The notes under the pieces: model-generated
What the model was told of the DNA's origin: nothing
The model's input: the letters and a program-made list of their open reading frames with translations, nothing else
Database searches by the model: none
Made by a program: the position numbers and the translations under genes
Source of the DNA: Tessaracoccus flavescens
Lineage (GTDB): Bacteria > Actinomycetota > Actinomycetes > Propionibacteriales > Propionibacteriaceae
NCBI RefSeq assembly: GCF_001998865.1
Contig: NZ_CP019607.1
Location: forward strand, 806,001 to 870,000
Reading direction: 5' to 3'
DNA length: 64,000 nucleotides
Shown: positions 10,879 to 19,700 of the stretch, piece by piece
Position numbering within the stretch: position 1 is the stretch's first letter
Layout of the letters: each line of letters begins with the position of its first letter

Positions 10879-13800
10879 ATGACGACGTGGTCCTCGTGGG
10901 CAACACGACGACTAGGTGCCAGCCGGGGTCTCGTGGCGGTCATGTTCACCGTCGTCACCCTCACCACCGCGATCCTCGCCGGCTCGCTCGGGAACTCGGG
11001 GCTGCTTGCCACGCGCACCGCCCAGGCATCGCTGGCCAGTCCGGAGCGCGGCGACGCGGGCCTGCAGGTCCAGACCCGGCTCGGCGACGACTTCACCACC
11101 CAGGACGGCATCGCGCGCGACGCGCTGTCGAAGGCCTTCTCCCCCGTCGCGGTCGAGACGTGGACCACGCTCATCTCGGAGCCGTTCAGCGTCGACGGCG
11201 GTCGTCTCGTCGCATGGGCGGGCGAGCAGTACGCGCCCGGAAATCTTGAACCGACGGAGGGGACCTGGCCCGCCTCCGAGGCTGAGGCCGCGCTGCAGGC
11301 GGACGCCGCCGGGACGCTCGGCCTCGGCGTCGGATCGGAGCTAGCAGTCGGCGACCATTCGCTCACCGTGACTGCGCTCTGGCGGGCCGCCGACCCTTCC
11401 GCCCCCCTCTGGCTGGACGATCCGCTCGTCGTCGGCGGAACCGACCGGTCGGCCTCTGGCCCGTTGATCGTGAGCGCCCCCGTCGTCGAGTCGCTCGGCT
11501 CGCCCTACGTGCGCTGGGTGAGCCTCCCGGACGTCTCCTCGATCACCGCCCAACAGTTGGGTCTGCTCGCCGAACGAGCCGGGCAGGCGGCCGAGGACGT
11601 CAAGGCGGCCGACGTCAGCGGGCGAGGCCTCGTCGTCACGGGAGATCTCGGCCCGACCGCCGAGCAGGCCGCCCGAGACTCGGCCAGCGGCGACGCGTTC
11701 GGCTTCGTGCCCGTCTCGGTGCTCGTGCTCATCGCGCTGGTCGGGCTCACCCAGGTGGCTGGGCTGCTTTCGGCTGCCCGCGAGCGCGAGACATCGCTGC
11801 TGTTCGCCCGTGGTGCGAGCCTTCGCCAGGTACTCGCCAGCACCCTGCTCGAGTACGCGGTCGTCGCCCTGATCGGCTCGGCGCTCGGCACGGCACTGGC
11901 TGCCCTCGTGCTCCGCCTCGCGGCCGGTGACTGGAGCCAGACCCGAACGGTGTTGCTCGGCGGGGTCGCCGGCTTCGCGCTCTCCCTAGCCTGTCTCACC
12001 GTCGTCGGGGTGCGCGCCGCGCTGGCGGGGGCGCGCGGGCACGAGCCGCCGCGCGACCGGGTGCGCAACATCGCAGGCGCGGCCCTGCTGGTGTTGGTCG
12101 CGATCGCCGCGACGGTGGCGACGTGGCAGCTGCGCCGCACCGGCACCTTCGTCACCGTCGACGAGGAGGGCTCGGTCAGGCTCGACATCGTCTCCGCGCT
12201 CGCGCCCGCGCTGCTGCTCGCGGTGTCGGCCGTCGTGGCGCTCGTCCTGCTCGCGCCGGTCACCCGCCTGCTCGAACTGCTGGCGCGACGCGCCCCGACC
12301 GGTCAGTGGCTGGCGGCCAACCAGGTGGCGCGCGGGCTCACCCTGCACGCCGTCGCCGTGGTCCTGACGGTGCTCGGCACGGGCACAGCCACGTTCGCCG
12401 CGTTGTTCGCGGGGACCTCGGCGGGCATCGCGTCGGGCGTCTCCACCGTCGAGCAGGCCGCACCCGTGCGGGCCACACTGTCTGCGGCGACCGCGGACAC
12501 ACCCCTGATGTACCTGCCGGACGTCGCGCAGATCGAAGGCGTGACCGGTTCCGCCCCCGTCTGGCGTGACCCGTCCGCCCAGCTCGGAGACGCCCTGCTT
12601 CCGCTGGTCGCCGTCCCCACCGATCGTATGGAGAGCCTCGTCCACCTCCCCGACAGCGCCCGGCTCCCAGACGTCGCGGCGCTGCGGACCGACGACGCGG
12701 GCGGAGTCGCGATCCCCGAGGGCGCCGCGCGGCTCACGGTGAGCATGGACCTCACCGTCGGGCTCGACCCGTGGCAGGAACTGGCACTCGGACAGGTCCC
12801 CGAGACGAGCAGACAGAACTCCATCGCCAACGGCGACACCGACGAGCAGAGTATCGCGGCGCAGATCGACGCCGAGTTGCAGCGCTACACGCAGCCGGCC
12901 ACCGTCGCGGCCACCCTGCGGATCCGCGACACGGACAATGGCCAGGTCTCCGACGTCGTCGCCCCCGCCGTCACCGTCGCCCCGGAGGCGCCGACGCACG
13001 GAGCTGGCTTCACAGGCCTCGCTCTGGCCGACGCGACCGGAAGGGGCAGCTTCGAGGTCGCCCTGCCCACCAGCGGCTCGTTGATGCTCGAGTCGGTCCA
13101 GGTGAAGGTGGGCGACGCCTCCGGCGTCGGCCGCTCCCGGGAGCTGGCGGTTCGCGTCGAGGTCGACGGGAGGCCGCTGTTCGGTGAGGCGACAGCGCAC
13201 TGGTCCTCACCGCAGGCCATTCCCACCGCGAAGGCGGGCCCCTACCGCGATGCCGAGAAGTCGGCGACCCCGGCACGACTCGTGACGACCACGATCGAGT
13301 TGCCCGACGGTGCCGTGGAACTGCGCGAGCCCAACTACCCGCCCCGGGCCGGGACCGAATTCGATCTGTCTGGTGAGGCGCTGAGGATCGCGCAGCACGA
13401 GCCCTTCGGGGGCACCGGGGAGGCGTCGTGGACGCTGGACTTCGGGCCGGCCCTCGGCTTCCTCGGCGAGGGCGACCCGCTCGGCGTGATGACGCAGGCC
13501 GACCCGCCGCAACCGCTGCGGCTTCCGGTGGCGCTGACGCCGGCGACGGCTCGAGCGGCGTCCCTGACGCCCGGCGACTCCATCGAGATCGGGGCCTTCG
13601 GCACCCGCATCCCGGCCACGGTCGCGGCCATCACCGATGTGGTCCCATCCGTGCCGGGCGCGGAGGGGATCCTGGCCGACTCCAACGCGCTCGCCGCCGT
13701 CACCTCACAAAGGTCGACCCCTGTCGGCGCACCGCAGGAGTTCTGGGTCGGGACGCGGGGCGATCCGCTCGCCGTGGGCGCCGCCGTCGCGGGCCTGGCC

Positions 13801-14277
13801 GGCGTCGAGTCGGTCAGCACGGCAAGCAGCGGGTCGGGCGGACCGGCCGAGGTCGCGGCGAACGCGCTGTGGGTAGCGGCAGGCTGCGCCATGGCGCTCG
13901 CGATAGCGGGCCTCGCCGCCACCTCGGCGACGACGGTGGCCGCGCGCCGCTCCGAGGTGGCCGTGCTGCGGGCGCTCGGCATGACGCCCCGCGCCCAGGC
14001 GCGGAGCCGGGCTTGGGAGGGCGCGGGGGTCCTGCTGCTCGCCACCGCGCTAGGCGTGCTCGGCGGCTGGCTGGTCAGCCTGCTGGTCGTGCGGCCGGTC
14101 GCCCTGACCGCGACCCAGGACGACCCGAGCTTCCCCACGGTGCTGCGTTTCGACTGGCTGCCCTGGTCGATCCTGCTCGCGGCGCTCGCTGTGGCGGCGA
14201 CGATGATCGTCGCCTGGCAGGCCGCGGCCGTGCGCAGGCAGGCCCTCGACTCCACGTACCGCGAGGAGGTCAGATGA
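10879..14277 (+). CDS. Very large FtsX-like ABC transporter permease
   Basis: 1132 residues. An N-terminal membrane segment (residues ~17-37) is followed by a large extracytoplasmic domain. A multi-helix FtsX/MacB-like block follows (from about VPVSVLVLIALVGLTQVAGLL), then a second long external region and a C-terminal FtsX block (NALWVAAGCAMALAIAGLAA; RRSEVAVLRALGMTPR). This is the duplicated FtsX architecture of exporters that extract lipids, lipoproteins or peptides from the membrane rather than importing solutes. It is first in a four-gene operon with ATGA/GTGA overlaps (permease, permease, ATPase, ATPase). ATG 10879 is preferred because the TM segment begins shortly after it. The exported substrate is unknown. 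Confidence 0.85.
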   Translation: MTTWSSWATRRLGASRGLVAVMFTVVTLTTAILAGSLGNSGLLATRTAQASLASPERGDAGLQVQTRLGDDFTTQDGIARDALSKAFSPVAVETWTTLISEPFSVDGGRLVAWAGEQYAPGNLEPTEGTWPASEAEAALQADAAGTLGLGVGSELAVGDHSLTVTALWRAADPSAPLWLDDPLVVGGTDRSASGPLIVSAPVVESLGSPYVRWVSLPDVSSITAQQLGLLAERAGQAAEDVKAADVSGRGLVVTGDLGPTAEQAARDSASGDAFGFVPVSVLVLIALVGLTQVAGLLSAARERETSLLFARGASLRQVLASTLLEYAVVALIGSALGTALAALVLRLAAGDWSQTRTVLLGGVAGFALSLACLTVVGVRAALAGARGHEPPRDRVRNIAGAALLVLVAIAATVATWQLRRTGTFVTVDEEGSVRLDIVSALAPALLLAVSAVVALVLLAPVTRLLELLARRAPTGQWLAANQVARGLTLHAVAVVLTVLGTGTATFAALFAGTSAGIASGVSTVEQAAPVRATLSAATADTPLMYLPDVAQIEGVTGSAPVWRDPSAQLGDALLPLVAVPTDRMESLVHLPDSARLPDVAALRTDDAGGVAIPEGAARLTVSMDLTVGLDPWQELALGQVPETSRQNSIANGDTDEQSIAAQIDAELQRYTQPATVAATLRIRDTDNGQVSDVVAPAVTVAPEAPTHGAGFTGLALADATGRGSFEVALPTSGSLMLESVQVKVGDASGVGRSRELAVRVEVDGRPLFGEATAHWSSPQAIPTAKAGPYRDAEKSATPARLVTTTIELPDGAVELREPNYPPRAGTEFDLSGEALRIAQHEPFGGTGEASWTLDFGPALGFLGEGDPLGVMTQADPPQPLRLPVALTPATARAASLTPGDSIEIGAFGTRIPATVAAITDVVPSVPGAEGILADSNALAAVTSQRSTPVGAPQEFWVGTRGDPLAVGAAVAGLAGVESVSTASSGSGGPAEVAANALWVAAGCAMALAIAGLAATSATTVAARRSEVAVLRALGMTPRAQARSRAWEGAGVLLLATALGVLGGWLVSLLVVRPVALTATQDDPSFPTVLRFDWLPWSILLAALAVAATMIVAWQAAAVRRQALDSTYREEVR

Positions 14278-16901
14278 TCTCCCTGCTTGCGCGCCAGTTC
14301 CGCGCGTCTCCATGGCCGACGCTGCTGCTCGCCTTCACCGTCGCGGTCCTCTCCCTGATCGTCACCGCCGTTCCGCGTCTCTCGAGCGACCTCGACGACC
14401 GTCAACTGGCGCAGCGGCTCTCAACGCTCAGCGCCATCCAGGGCGACGTCGCAGGGGCCTTCACTCCCCCGCTCACCTTCCCGAGCGAACCGCGGGACCC
14501 GTGGCCGGGGATCCGGGGGGCTGCCGCCAACACCCGTGACTCACAGCCCGAACCGCTGCGCTCGTTGCTGCAGCCGCCCCAGTTCATCGGCGTCCAGCCT
14601 GTCGGTGCGTCGTGGACACCGGATGAGAGCTCCGGGTACTACATCGTGATGGCCGAACTGCTGATCGACCCAGACCTCCGGGACAACGCCGAACTGGTCG
14701 ACGGCGCCTGGCCCGAGATCGGGCAGCCGGACGAACCGTTCCAGGTGGCGGTGCTCGACACCTTCGCGGAGCGGGCCCAGCTGGAGGTGGGCTCGCTGAC
14801 GTCGAACGACTACGTCGTCTCGGGCGTCTACCGCGTGCCCGATCCGGACAACTCCCGCTGGCAGCACAACCCGTACGGCGCCGACTATCACGAGAACGAG
14901 GACCCCAACCGCGGCACCGAGCTGCTCGGCGGGATGTTCCTCGACCCGGACCTCGCCGCAGGCGACCCGTCCGCGCGGTTCCAGTCCCCCTTCGCGATCA
15001 CCGTCTACTTCGAGCTCGATGCCGCGTCCGTCACCGCCTCGGGCGTCGACGTGGCTGAGCTGAGCGCCCAGCTGACCGGGATGCAGGCCAAACGCTACCC
15101 GACCTCCACCGACGACGTGCTCGGCCCCAATCAGGACTTCCCGTTTCATTCGGAGTTGGGGGCGGCGCTCGACCAGGTGCTGGACCAGCAGCGGACCACG
15201 CGCACGCCCGTCGCGGTGAGCGCCGTCGGGCCGATCGGGGTGGGGATCGCGCTTGTCGTGCTCGGCGCCCAACTGGTGCTGCACCGGCGGCGCAGCTCGG
15301 TCGCCCTGCTGTCGGCGCGCGGCATGTCACGCAGGCAGTTGCGCCGGGTTGTCGCGACGGAGGGCGCCGTCGCGGGCCTTCCTGCGGCACTGGTCGGCCA
15401 CCTGGTCGCACTTGCGCTCGTGCCTGGACCGGTGCCGTGGTGGTCCCGGCCGGTCACGGTGCTGATCGGCCTGCTCCCCGCAGCGGCGCTCGCCTGGGTG
15501 GTCCGCGACGATGCGCATGGCACCCGTCGTGAGGTGGCGTCGGGAAACGGTCGCTGGAGACTGGTCGCCGAGATCCTGATCGCGCTGGCCGCCGCCGCGG
15601 CGACCTGGCGGCTGCTGACCTCCGAACCCGCGGCGGGGGGCGGCGTGGATCTGCTCGGCGCGGCTTCGCCTGTGCTGGTCGCGCTGCTCGCCTGCCTACT
15701 CGTGCTGCGCGTGTACCCACTGCCTCTGCGGCTGCTGTCCGGGGTGTTCCAGCGGGGCCGCGGCGTCACAGGGTTCCTCGGTGCGGCGAGGGCGTTGCGC
15801 GAGCCCGCCGGCGGCGTCGTCCCCGTGGTCACGATCGTGTTGGGCACGACGATGGCCGTCACCGGTGCCGCGCTGCTCGGCACCATCAGCGTCGGCACCG
15901 AGCGGGCGGCGTGGGCCGAGACGGGCTCCGACGTCCACGTCAGCGGCCCGAAGCTCGGTGACGAGACGCTGGAGTCGATGCGCGCCATCGAGGGGGTCGC
16001 GGCGGTGGCGCCGATCAGTCAGGGGGCCGACAACGCGGCGCTCACCGTCGGGGAGACGACGGCGCGGGTGCGGGTCTGGCTCGCCGAGCCCGACCTGATC
16101 GACGCGTATCTCGCAGGCAGGGACGGCTCGCCCGTGCCCGGTTCACTCTTCGACGGTGGAGAGCCGACTCCGGTGGTGGTGGGCGGTCCTGAGGCGCCGA
16201 CCGACGGGACCGGAACCCTCGATCAACTGGGCGAGGTGCGGATCGTCAGTCACCTGGAGCAGCTGCCCGGCGTGACGGACGCCGCCGCGTGGGTGCTCGT
16301 ACCACGTGACCGGTGGCCGGGCGAGGTCGGCCGACCGACGACGACGCTGGTGTCGCTGGCAGATGGCGCGGACGCGGAGGCCGTGGTCGCCGACATCCAG
16401 GCCCTCAGCCCGAGGGCACGAATCACCCTCGTCGATGACGAACTGGAAGCGCTGCGTGCGTCGCCGACCGTCGCCGGGCTGTCGCGGATCTTCGTCGCGC
16501 TCGCCCTCGGCACCGCCGTCCTGATGGTGCTTGCCATCTTCACCGCGCAGATCATGACGGGCAGGCAGCGCCGGTCCACCGCCGCGGTGCTGCGCACGCT
16601 CGGCCTCCGGCCAGGGCAGTTGCGCTCGCTCACGGCGTGGGAGCTCGGGCCGGTCGTCGTCGTCGCGCTGCTCGTCGGCGTCGCCGTCGGGATCGGGCTG
16701 GCCGCCCTGATGTTGTACACGGTGGACTTCCGGTCGCTGACCGGCGGCGGCCTGACGCCGAGGCTGTACCTCGACCCGCTCGGGGTCGGAGGGGTCGCCG
16801 TCGGACTGCTCCTGGCGACGGCGCTCGCGGTCGCCGTCAGCGCCTGGCTCGCCGGGCGCACCAACGTCGCAGAGGAACTTCGTCACGGGGAGGAACGATG
16901 A
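14274..16901 (+). CDS. Second FtsX-like ABC transporter permease
   Basis: 875 residues beginning at ATG 14274, which overlaps the preceding stop (ATGA). An N-terminal TM (TLLLAFTVAVLSLIVTAVP) is followed by an external domain. A middle membrane block starts at about VAVSAVGPIGVGIALVVLGA and contains the FtsX signature RRSSVALLSARGMSRRQLRR. The C-terminal FtsX block carries TAAVLRTLGLRPGQL. With the 1132-residue partner it probably forms the membrane heterodimer of one exporter. No catalytic function is expected. The substrate is unknown, and the large external domains suggest contact with a surface or periplasmic-zone partner. Confidence 0.85.
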   Translation: MISLLARQFRASPWPTLLLAFTVAVLSLIVTAVPRLSSDLDDRQLAQRLSTLSAIQGDVAGAFTPPLTFPSEPRDPWPGIRGAAANTRDSQPEPLRSLLQPPQFIGVQPVGASWTPDESSGYYIVMAELLIDPDLRDNAELVDGAWPEIGQPDEPFQVAVLDTFAERAQLEVGSLTSNDYVVSGVYRVPDPDNSRWQHNPYGADYHENEDPNRGTELLGGMFLDPDLAAGDPSARFQSPFAITVYFELDAASVTASGVDVAELSAQLTGMQAKRYPTSTDDVLGPNQDFPFHSELGAALDQVLDQQRTTRTPVAVSAVGPIGVGIALVVLGAQLVLHRRRSSVALLSARGMSRRQLRRVVATEGAVAGLPAALVGHLVALALVPGPVPWWSRPVTVLIGLLPAAALAWVVRDDAHGTRREVASGNGRWRLVAEILIALAAAAATWRLLTSEPAAGGGVDLLGAASPVLVALLACLLVLRVYPLPLRLLSGVFQRGRGVTGFLGAARALREPAGGVVPVVTIVLGTTMAVTGAALLGTISVGTERAAWAETGSDVHVSGPKLGDETLESMRAIEGVAAVAPISQGADNAALTVGETTARVRVWLAEPDLIDAYLAGRDGSPVPGSLFDGGEPTPVVVGGPEAPTDGTGTLDQLGEVRIVSHLEQLPGVTDAAAWVLVPRDRWPGEVGRPTTTLVSLADGADAEAVVADIQALSPRARITLVDDELEALRASPTVAGLSRIFVALALGTAVLMVLAIFTAQIMTGRQRRSTAAVLRTLGLRPGQLRSLTAWELGPVVVVALLVGVAVGIGLAALMLYTVDFRSLTGGGLTPRLYLDPLGVGGVAVGLLLATALAVAVSAWLAGRTNVAEELRHGEER

Positions 16902-17860
16902 CGTCACAGGCACGCCACGCGGTGGGGGGCGCCGAACGCACCCACTCCGGGCCGGACATCTGGTGCGAGGACCTGGTGCGCATCCACACCACCGAGGGGG
17001 TGGAGGTGCAGGCGCTGCAGGGGCTCAGCCTCACCGTCGACCCAGGCGAGGTGGTCGCGATCGTCGGCGCCTCCGGGTCCGGCAAGTCGACGCTGTTGAA
17101 CATCCTCTCCGGCCTCGACCGGCCGACCGGTGGTCGCGCCCGGGTCGCGGGAGAGGATCTGTCGACGATGAACTCTCGGCAGCGCACCGACTTCCGTCGC
17201 AACGCCGTCGGCTTCGTGTTCCAGCAGACCTCGCGGAACCTGCTGCCGTTCCTGACCGCGCACGAGAACGTGACGATGCCGATGGTGATCAGCAGTCGCA
17301 AGGGTCGCGCCGAGCGGGCGACCCAGTTGCTGGAACTGCTCGGCGTGGGAGACATCGCCGACCGGCACCCCGCGGCGATGTCGGGAGGTCAGCAGCAGCG
17401 GGTCGCCATCGCGACCGCCCTCGCCAACGCGCCCTCGGTGCTGCTCGCCGACGAGCCGACGGGCGAGTTGGACGAGACGAGCTCGGCCGAGGTGCTCGAC
17501 GCGATGCGGAGCGCCGCCGAGTCGCTCGGCACCACGGTGCTGATCGTCACCCACGACCCGATGGTCAGCGATCACGTCGCCCGGACCATCCAGATCCGCG
17601 ACGGCAAGACGTCGACCGAGGTGCTGCGGCGGGTGATCACCGACGAGCTGGGGACGCGTGAGGTGGCCGAGGAGTACACGGTGATCGACCGCAACGGCCG
17701 CATCCAGTTGCCGGCGGCGCACGTGACGGCGCTGGGGCTGCACGAGCGGGTGCGCCTCGAACTGGAGCCCGACCACGTGGGGATCTGGGCCGGCGAGCAC
17801 CACGACGCTGCGCCTGGCCGCCGGGCCGAACCGACCAGCGACGAGGAGGAGCCATCGTGA
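16898..17860 (+). CDS. ABC ATPase with C-terminal AbrB-like tail
   Basis: 320 residues. Residues ~20-240 are a MacB/LolD-type ATPase: Walker A GASGSGKS, signature [10 protein letters not shown], Walker B VLLADEPTGELDE and a switch His in VTHDP. After the ATPase an extra ~80 residues contain EEYTVIDRNGRIQLPAAHV, closely resembling the swapped-hairpin AbrB/SpoVT fold (D-x-x-GRI-x-LP). Such a tail is normally DNA-binding or dimerising, so it may mediate dimerisation or autoregulation here. It energises the two FtsX-like permeases and overlaps them by ATGA. An N-terminal ~20-residue extension precedes the domain. Confidence 0.88.
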   Translation: MTSQARHAVGGAERTHSGPDIWCEDLVRIHTTEGVEVQALQGLSLTVDPGEVVAIVGASGSGKSTLLNILSGLDRPTGGRARVAGEDLSTMNSRQRTDFRRNAVGFVFQQTSRNLLPFLTAHENVTMPMVISSRKGRAERATQLLELLGVGDIADRHPAAMSGGQQQRVAIATALANAPSVLLADEPTGELDETSSAEVLDAMRSAAESLGTTVLIVTHDPMVSDHVARTIQIRDGKTSTEVLRRVITDELGTREVAEEYTVIDRNGRIQLPAAHVTALGLHERVRLELEPDHVGIWAGEHHDAAPGRRAEPTSDEEEPS

Positions 17861-18540
17861 GCGGGACACCACGACTGGCCGGGCGCGATCTGCGCCGCAC
17901 GTTCGGCACCGGGGAGGCGCAGGTGCACGCGATCGTCGGGGTCGACATCGACGTCAACGGCGGACAACTCACGGCCGTCACCGGGCCGTCGGGGTCGGGC
18001 AAGACCACGTTGCTGAACCTGTTGGGCGGGCTCGACCGGCCGACGTCGGGTCGGGTTCTGCTGGACGGCGACACCGTCTTGTCCGAGCTGAGCGAGAACG
18101 CCGTCCTCGCCACGAGGCGCCAGCGGATCGGCTACGTGTTCCAGACGTTCGGGCTGGTCCCCGTCCTGTCGGCCACGGAGAACGTCGAGGTGCCGCTGCG
18201 ACTCAACGGCGTCGCCGCTTCGGAGCGGGCCGAGCGGGTCGCGGCGATCCTGGAGCGCGTGGGGCTCGCGCGTCACGCGAAGCAGCGTCCGCACGAGTTG
18301 TCGGGCGGTCAGCAGCAGCGGGTCGGCGTGGCGAGGGCCCTTGTCGCCGAGCCCGACATCCTGATCGCCGACGAGCCGACCGGCCAGCTCGACTCGGACA
18401 CGGCCGCGACGATCATGGACCTGATCGTCGAACTGACCCACGAGCGGGGACTCGCGTCCGTGATCTCGACCCATGACCCCCTGCTGATGGCCCGGGCCGA
18501 CCGGATCGTCCACCTGCTCGACGGCGCCGTGAAAGCGTGA
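17857..18540 (+). CDS. ABC transporter ATP-binding protein (MacB/LolD type)
   Basis: 227 residues, a minimal ATPase domain: Walker A GPSGSGKT, signature [14 protein letters not shown], Walker B ILIADEPTGQLDS and the switch STHDP. The GTG start overlaps the preceding stop. As the fourth gene of the operon it likely supplies the second nucleotide-binding site, giving a heterodimeric ATPase to match the heterodimeric permease. It lacks the AbrB-like tail of its paralogue. Confidence 0.9.
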   Translation: MSGTPRLAGRDLRRTFGTGEAQVHAIVGVDIDVNGGQLTAVTGPSGSGKTTLLNLLGGLDRPTSGRVLLDGDTVLSELSENAVLATRRQRIGYVFQTFGLVPVLSATENVEVPLRLNGVAASERAERVAAILERVGLARHAKQRPHELSGGQQQRVGVARALVAEPDILIADEPTGQLDSDTAATIMDLIVELTHERGLASVISTHDPLLMARADRIVHLLDGAVKA

Positions 18541-18573
18541 GTCTGCGGCCTCGTTTGGCCGGCCGGACACGTC

Positions 18574-18720
18574 CTACCGAGACGCCGGACGCTCGCCGGT
18601 GGCCGTTGCACCGCATCTGACGCATCGCCAGGCCTGAGGTTCTCCGTGCAGGCTCACCACGAGTTCGTCGCGCACCCAGACATGTTCAACACACTGCGGT
18701 TCCAGCTCGTCCTTCTGCAT
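18574..18720 (-). CDS. 48-residue CxxC protein
   Basis: A minus-strand ORF from ATG 18718-18720 to TAG 18574, encoding 48 residues with the Cys/His pattern C-x2-H-x-W near the N-terminus and WRCVRCGA near the C-terminus. The spacing looks like a single small zinc ribbon. A TAGTCT box lies exactly 6 bases before the ATG, identical in form to the proS promoter, which argues strongly that this short frame is a real leaderless gene. Function is unknown; metal binding is inferred. It is convergent with the exporter operon. Confidence 0.7.
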   Translation of the reverse strand: MQKDELEPQCVEHVWVRDELVVSLHGEPQAWRCVRCGATATGERPASR

Positions 18721-18726
18721 CTCTCC

Positions 18727-18732
18727 AGACTA
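18727..18732 (-). promoter_or_regulatory. -10 box TAGTCT, leaderless-type
   Basis: Minus-strand TAGTCT-GGAGAG-ATG, driving the 48-residue CxxC protein. Confidence 0.6.
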
Positions 18733-19164
18733 CGGAGCAGCGTCTGCCGTTGTCGGGTTCACTCGGACGGCTCTCCGCACGGCGCGCCGTCCTCGCGCCG
18801 GCGCTTGCGTTCCCGACCGCGGGGCGCTCTACCAGGCTGGGTATTGAGTCCTACACAGTGGTGCACCGCCGGGATCGTGCCGCCGCAGAGTTGGGGGCGG
18901 TCACCGGGTGATTCGTCGAGAGATCTCGCACAATGACCTCGAAGAGAAGGACGCGACGATGATCGCTGGGCCAGGGATCAATGACCCGGCTGGACTCCCC
19001 ACCACCTGTTGGGTCAGTCCTCACCTGACCTGTTCCGCGATCTTTGTAAAGGTTCATCGACGCGATCCTGTCGGCGCGGGCGACGGGTCTGCCTGGATAC
19101 CCCGCCTTCTGACCAGGCAGATCAATGTGACGGCCCGGCATCGTCAACTCGACAACCCGCTCGG
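18733..19164. other. Gene-poor stretch upstream of an adhesin-like remnant
   Basis: No gene that I can defend. Short open frames exist on the plus strand but none has a start codon with a ribosome binding site or a leaderless box, and none resembles a known family. The stretch probably belongs to the same decayed locus as the remnant that follows. Confidence 0.4.
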
Positions 19165-19640
19165 GTGCTCCTCGGCGAGGGCATCCAGCCCTGGGTCGAG
19201 GTGTACAACACGGGAAAATGTCGCGCTCACCAACGTCAAGCTGACCGCCGGGCAGGGCACGGCCAACTGCACCGCGGCCACCCTCGCACCCGGCGCCACC
19301 GTCGTCTGTAAGAACAACGCCATCCCGCGCCACACCGTCACCACCGCTGACATGCTCGCCGGAGAGTGGAAGGAGACCTACACGGCCAGCGCGACGGCCG
19401 CCGGATCGACGGTGCAGGCGAGCGCCGAGCTGTTCCCGGTCGATCTGCGCGAGGTGAGCATCGACGACGAGGCGCTGGTCTGGGTGCCGAGCGGTGCCTT
19501 CGACTCGTCCTCGCTCGTCCGGGTCCCGCAGGCCGGCGGCACAGGCACGGCCGTCGTCCTGCACCGCGACGCCCCGCCCTTGTGGAGGGTCGGTCGCCTT
19601 GCCGACGTCGCCTCACTGCTGGTGGCCACTGCGGCAAAAT
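19165..19640 (+). pseudogene. Remnant of a secreted protein with a DUF11/DUF7507-like repeat domain
   Basis: One frame reads EGIQPWVEVYNTG and stops making sense at an AAAA run near 19214-19217. Dropping one A brings in NVALTNVKLTAGQGTANCTA, then LAPGATVVCKNN and VTTADMLAG. NTGN, LAPG and the T.ADm.AG pattern are typical of the Ig-like repeats of large actinobacterial surface proteins (DUF11/DUF7507 type). There is no start, no signal peptide and no sorting motif, and the coding sense fades before the HNH gene. I read it as a 5'-truncated, frameshifted fragment of a larger adhesin. Confidence 0.6.
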
Positions 19641-19654
19641 TCCCCAAGATTGTT

Positions 19655-19670
19655 TCGCACACCTGTTCTA
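19655..19670 (+). promoter_or_regulatory. LexA (SOS) box-like site
   Basis: TCGCAC-ACCT-GTTCTA matches the actinobacterial SOS box TCGAAC-n4-GTTCGA at 10 of 12 positions. It lies 18 bases upstream of the TAAACT -10 box (19689-19694) of the DUF222/HNH gene. Confidence 0.5.
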
Positions 19671-19688
19671 TTTTGACCCGATTTCCGG

Positions 19689-19694
19689 TAAACT
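19689..19694 (+). promoter_or_regulatory. -10 box TAAACT, leaderless-type
   Basis: TAAACT-CAATAC-ATG places the box 6 bases before the start of the DUF222/HNH gene. Confidence 0.55.
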
Positions 19695-19700
19695 CAATAC

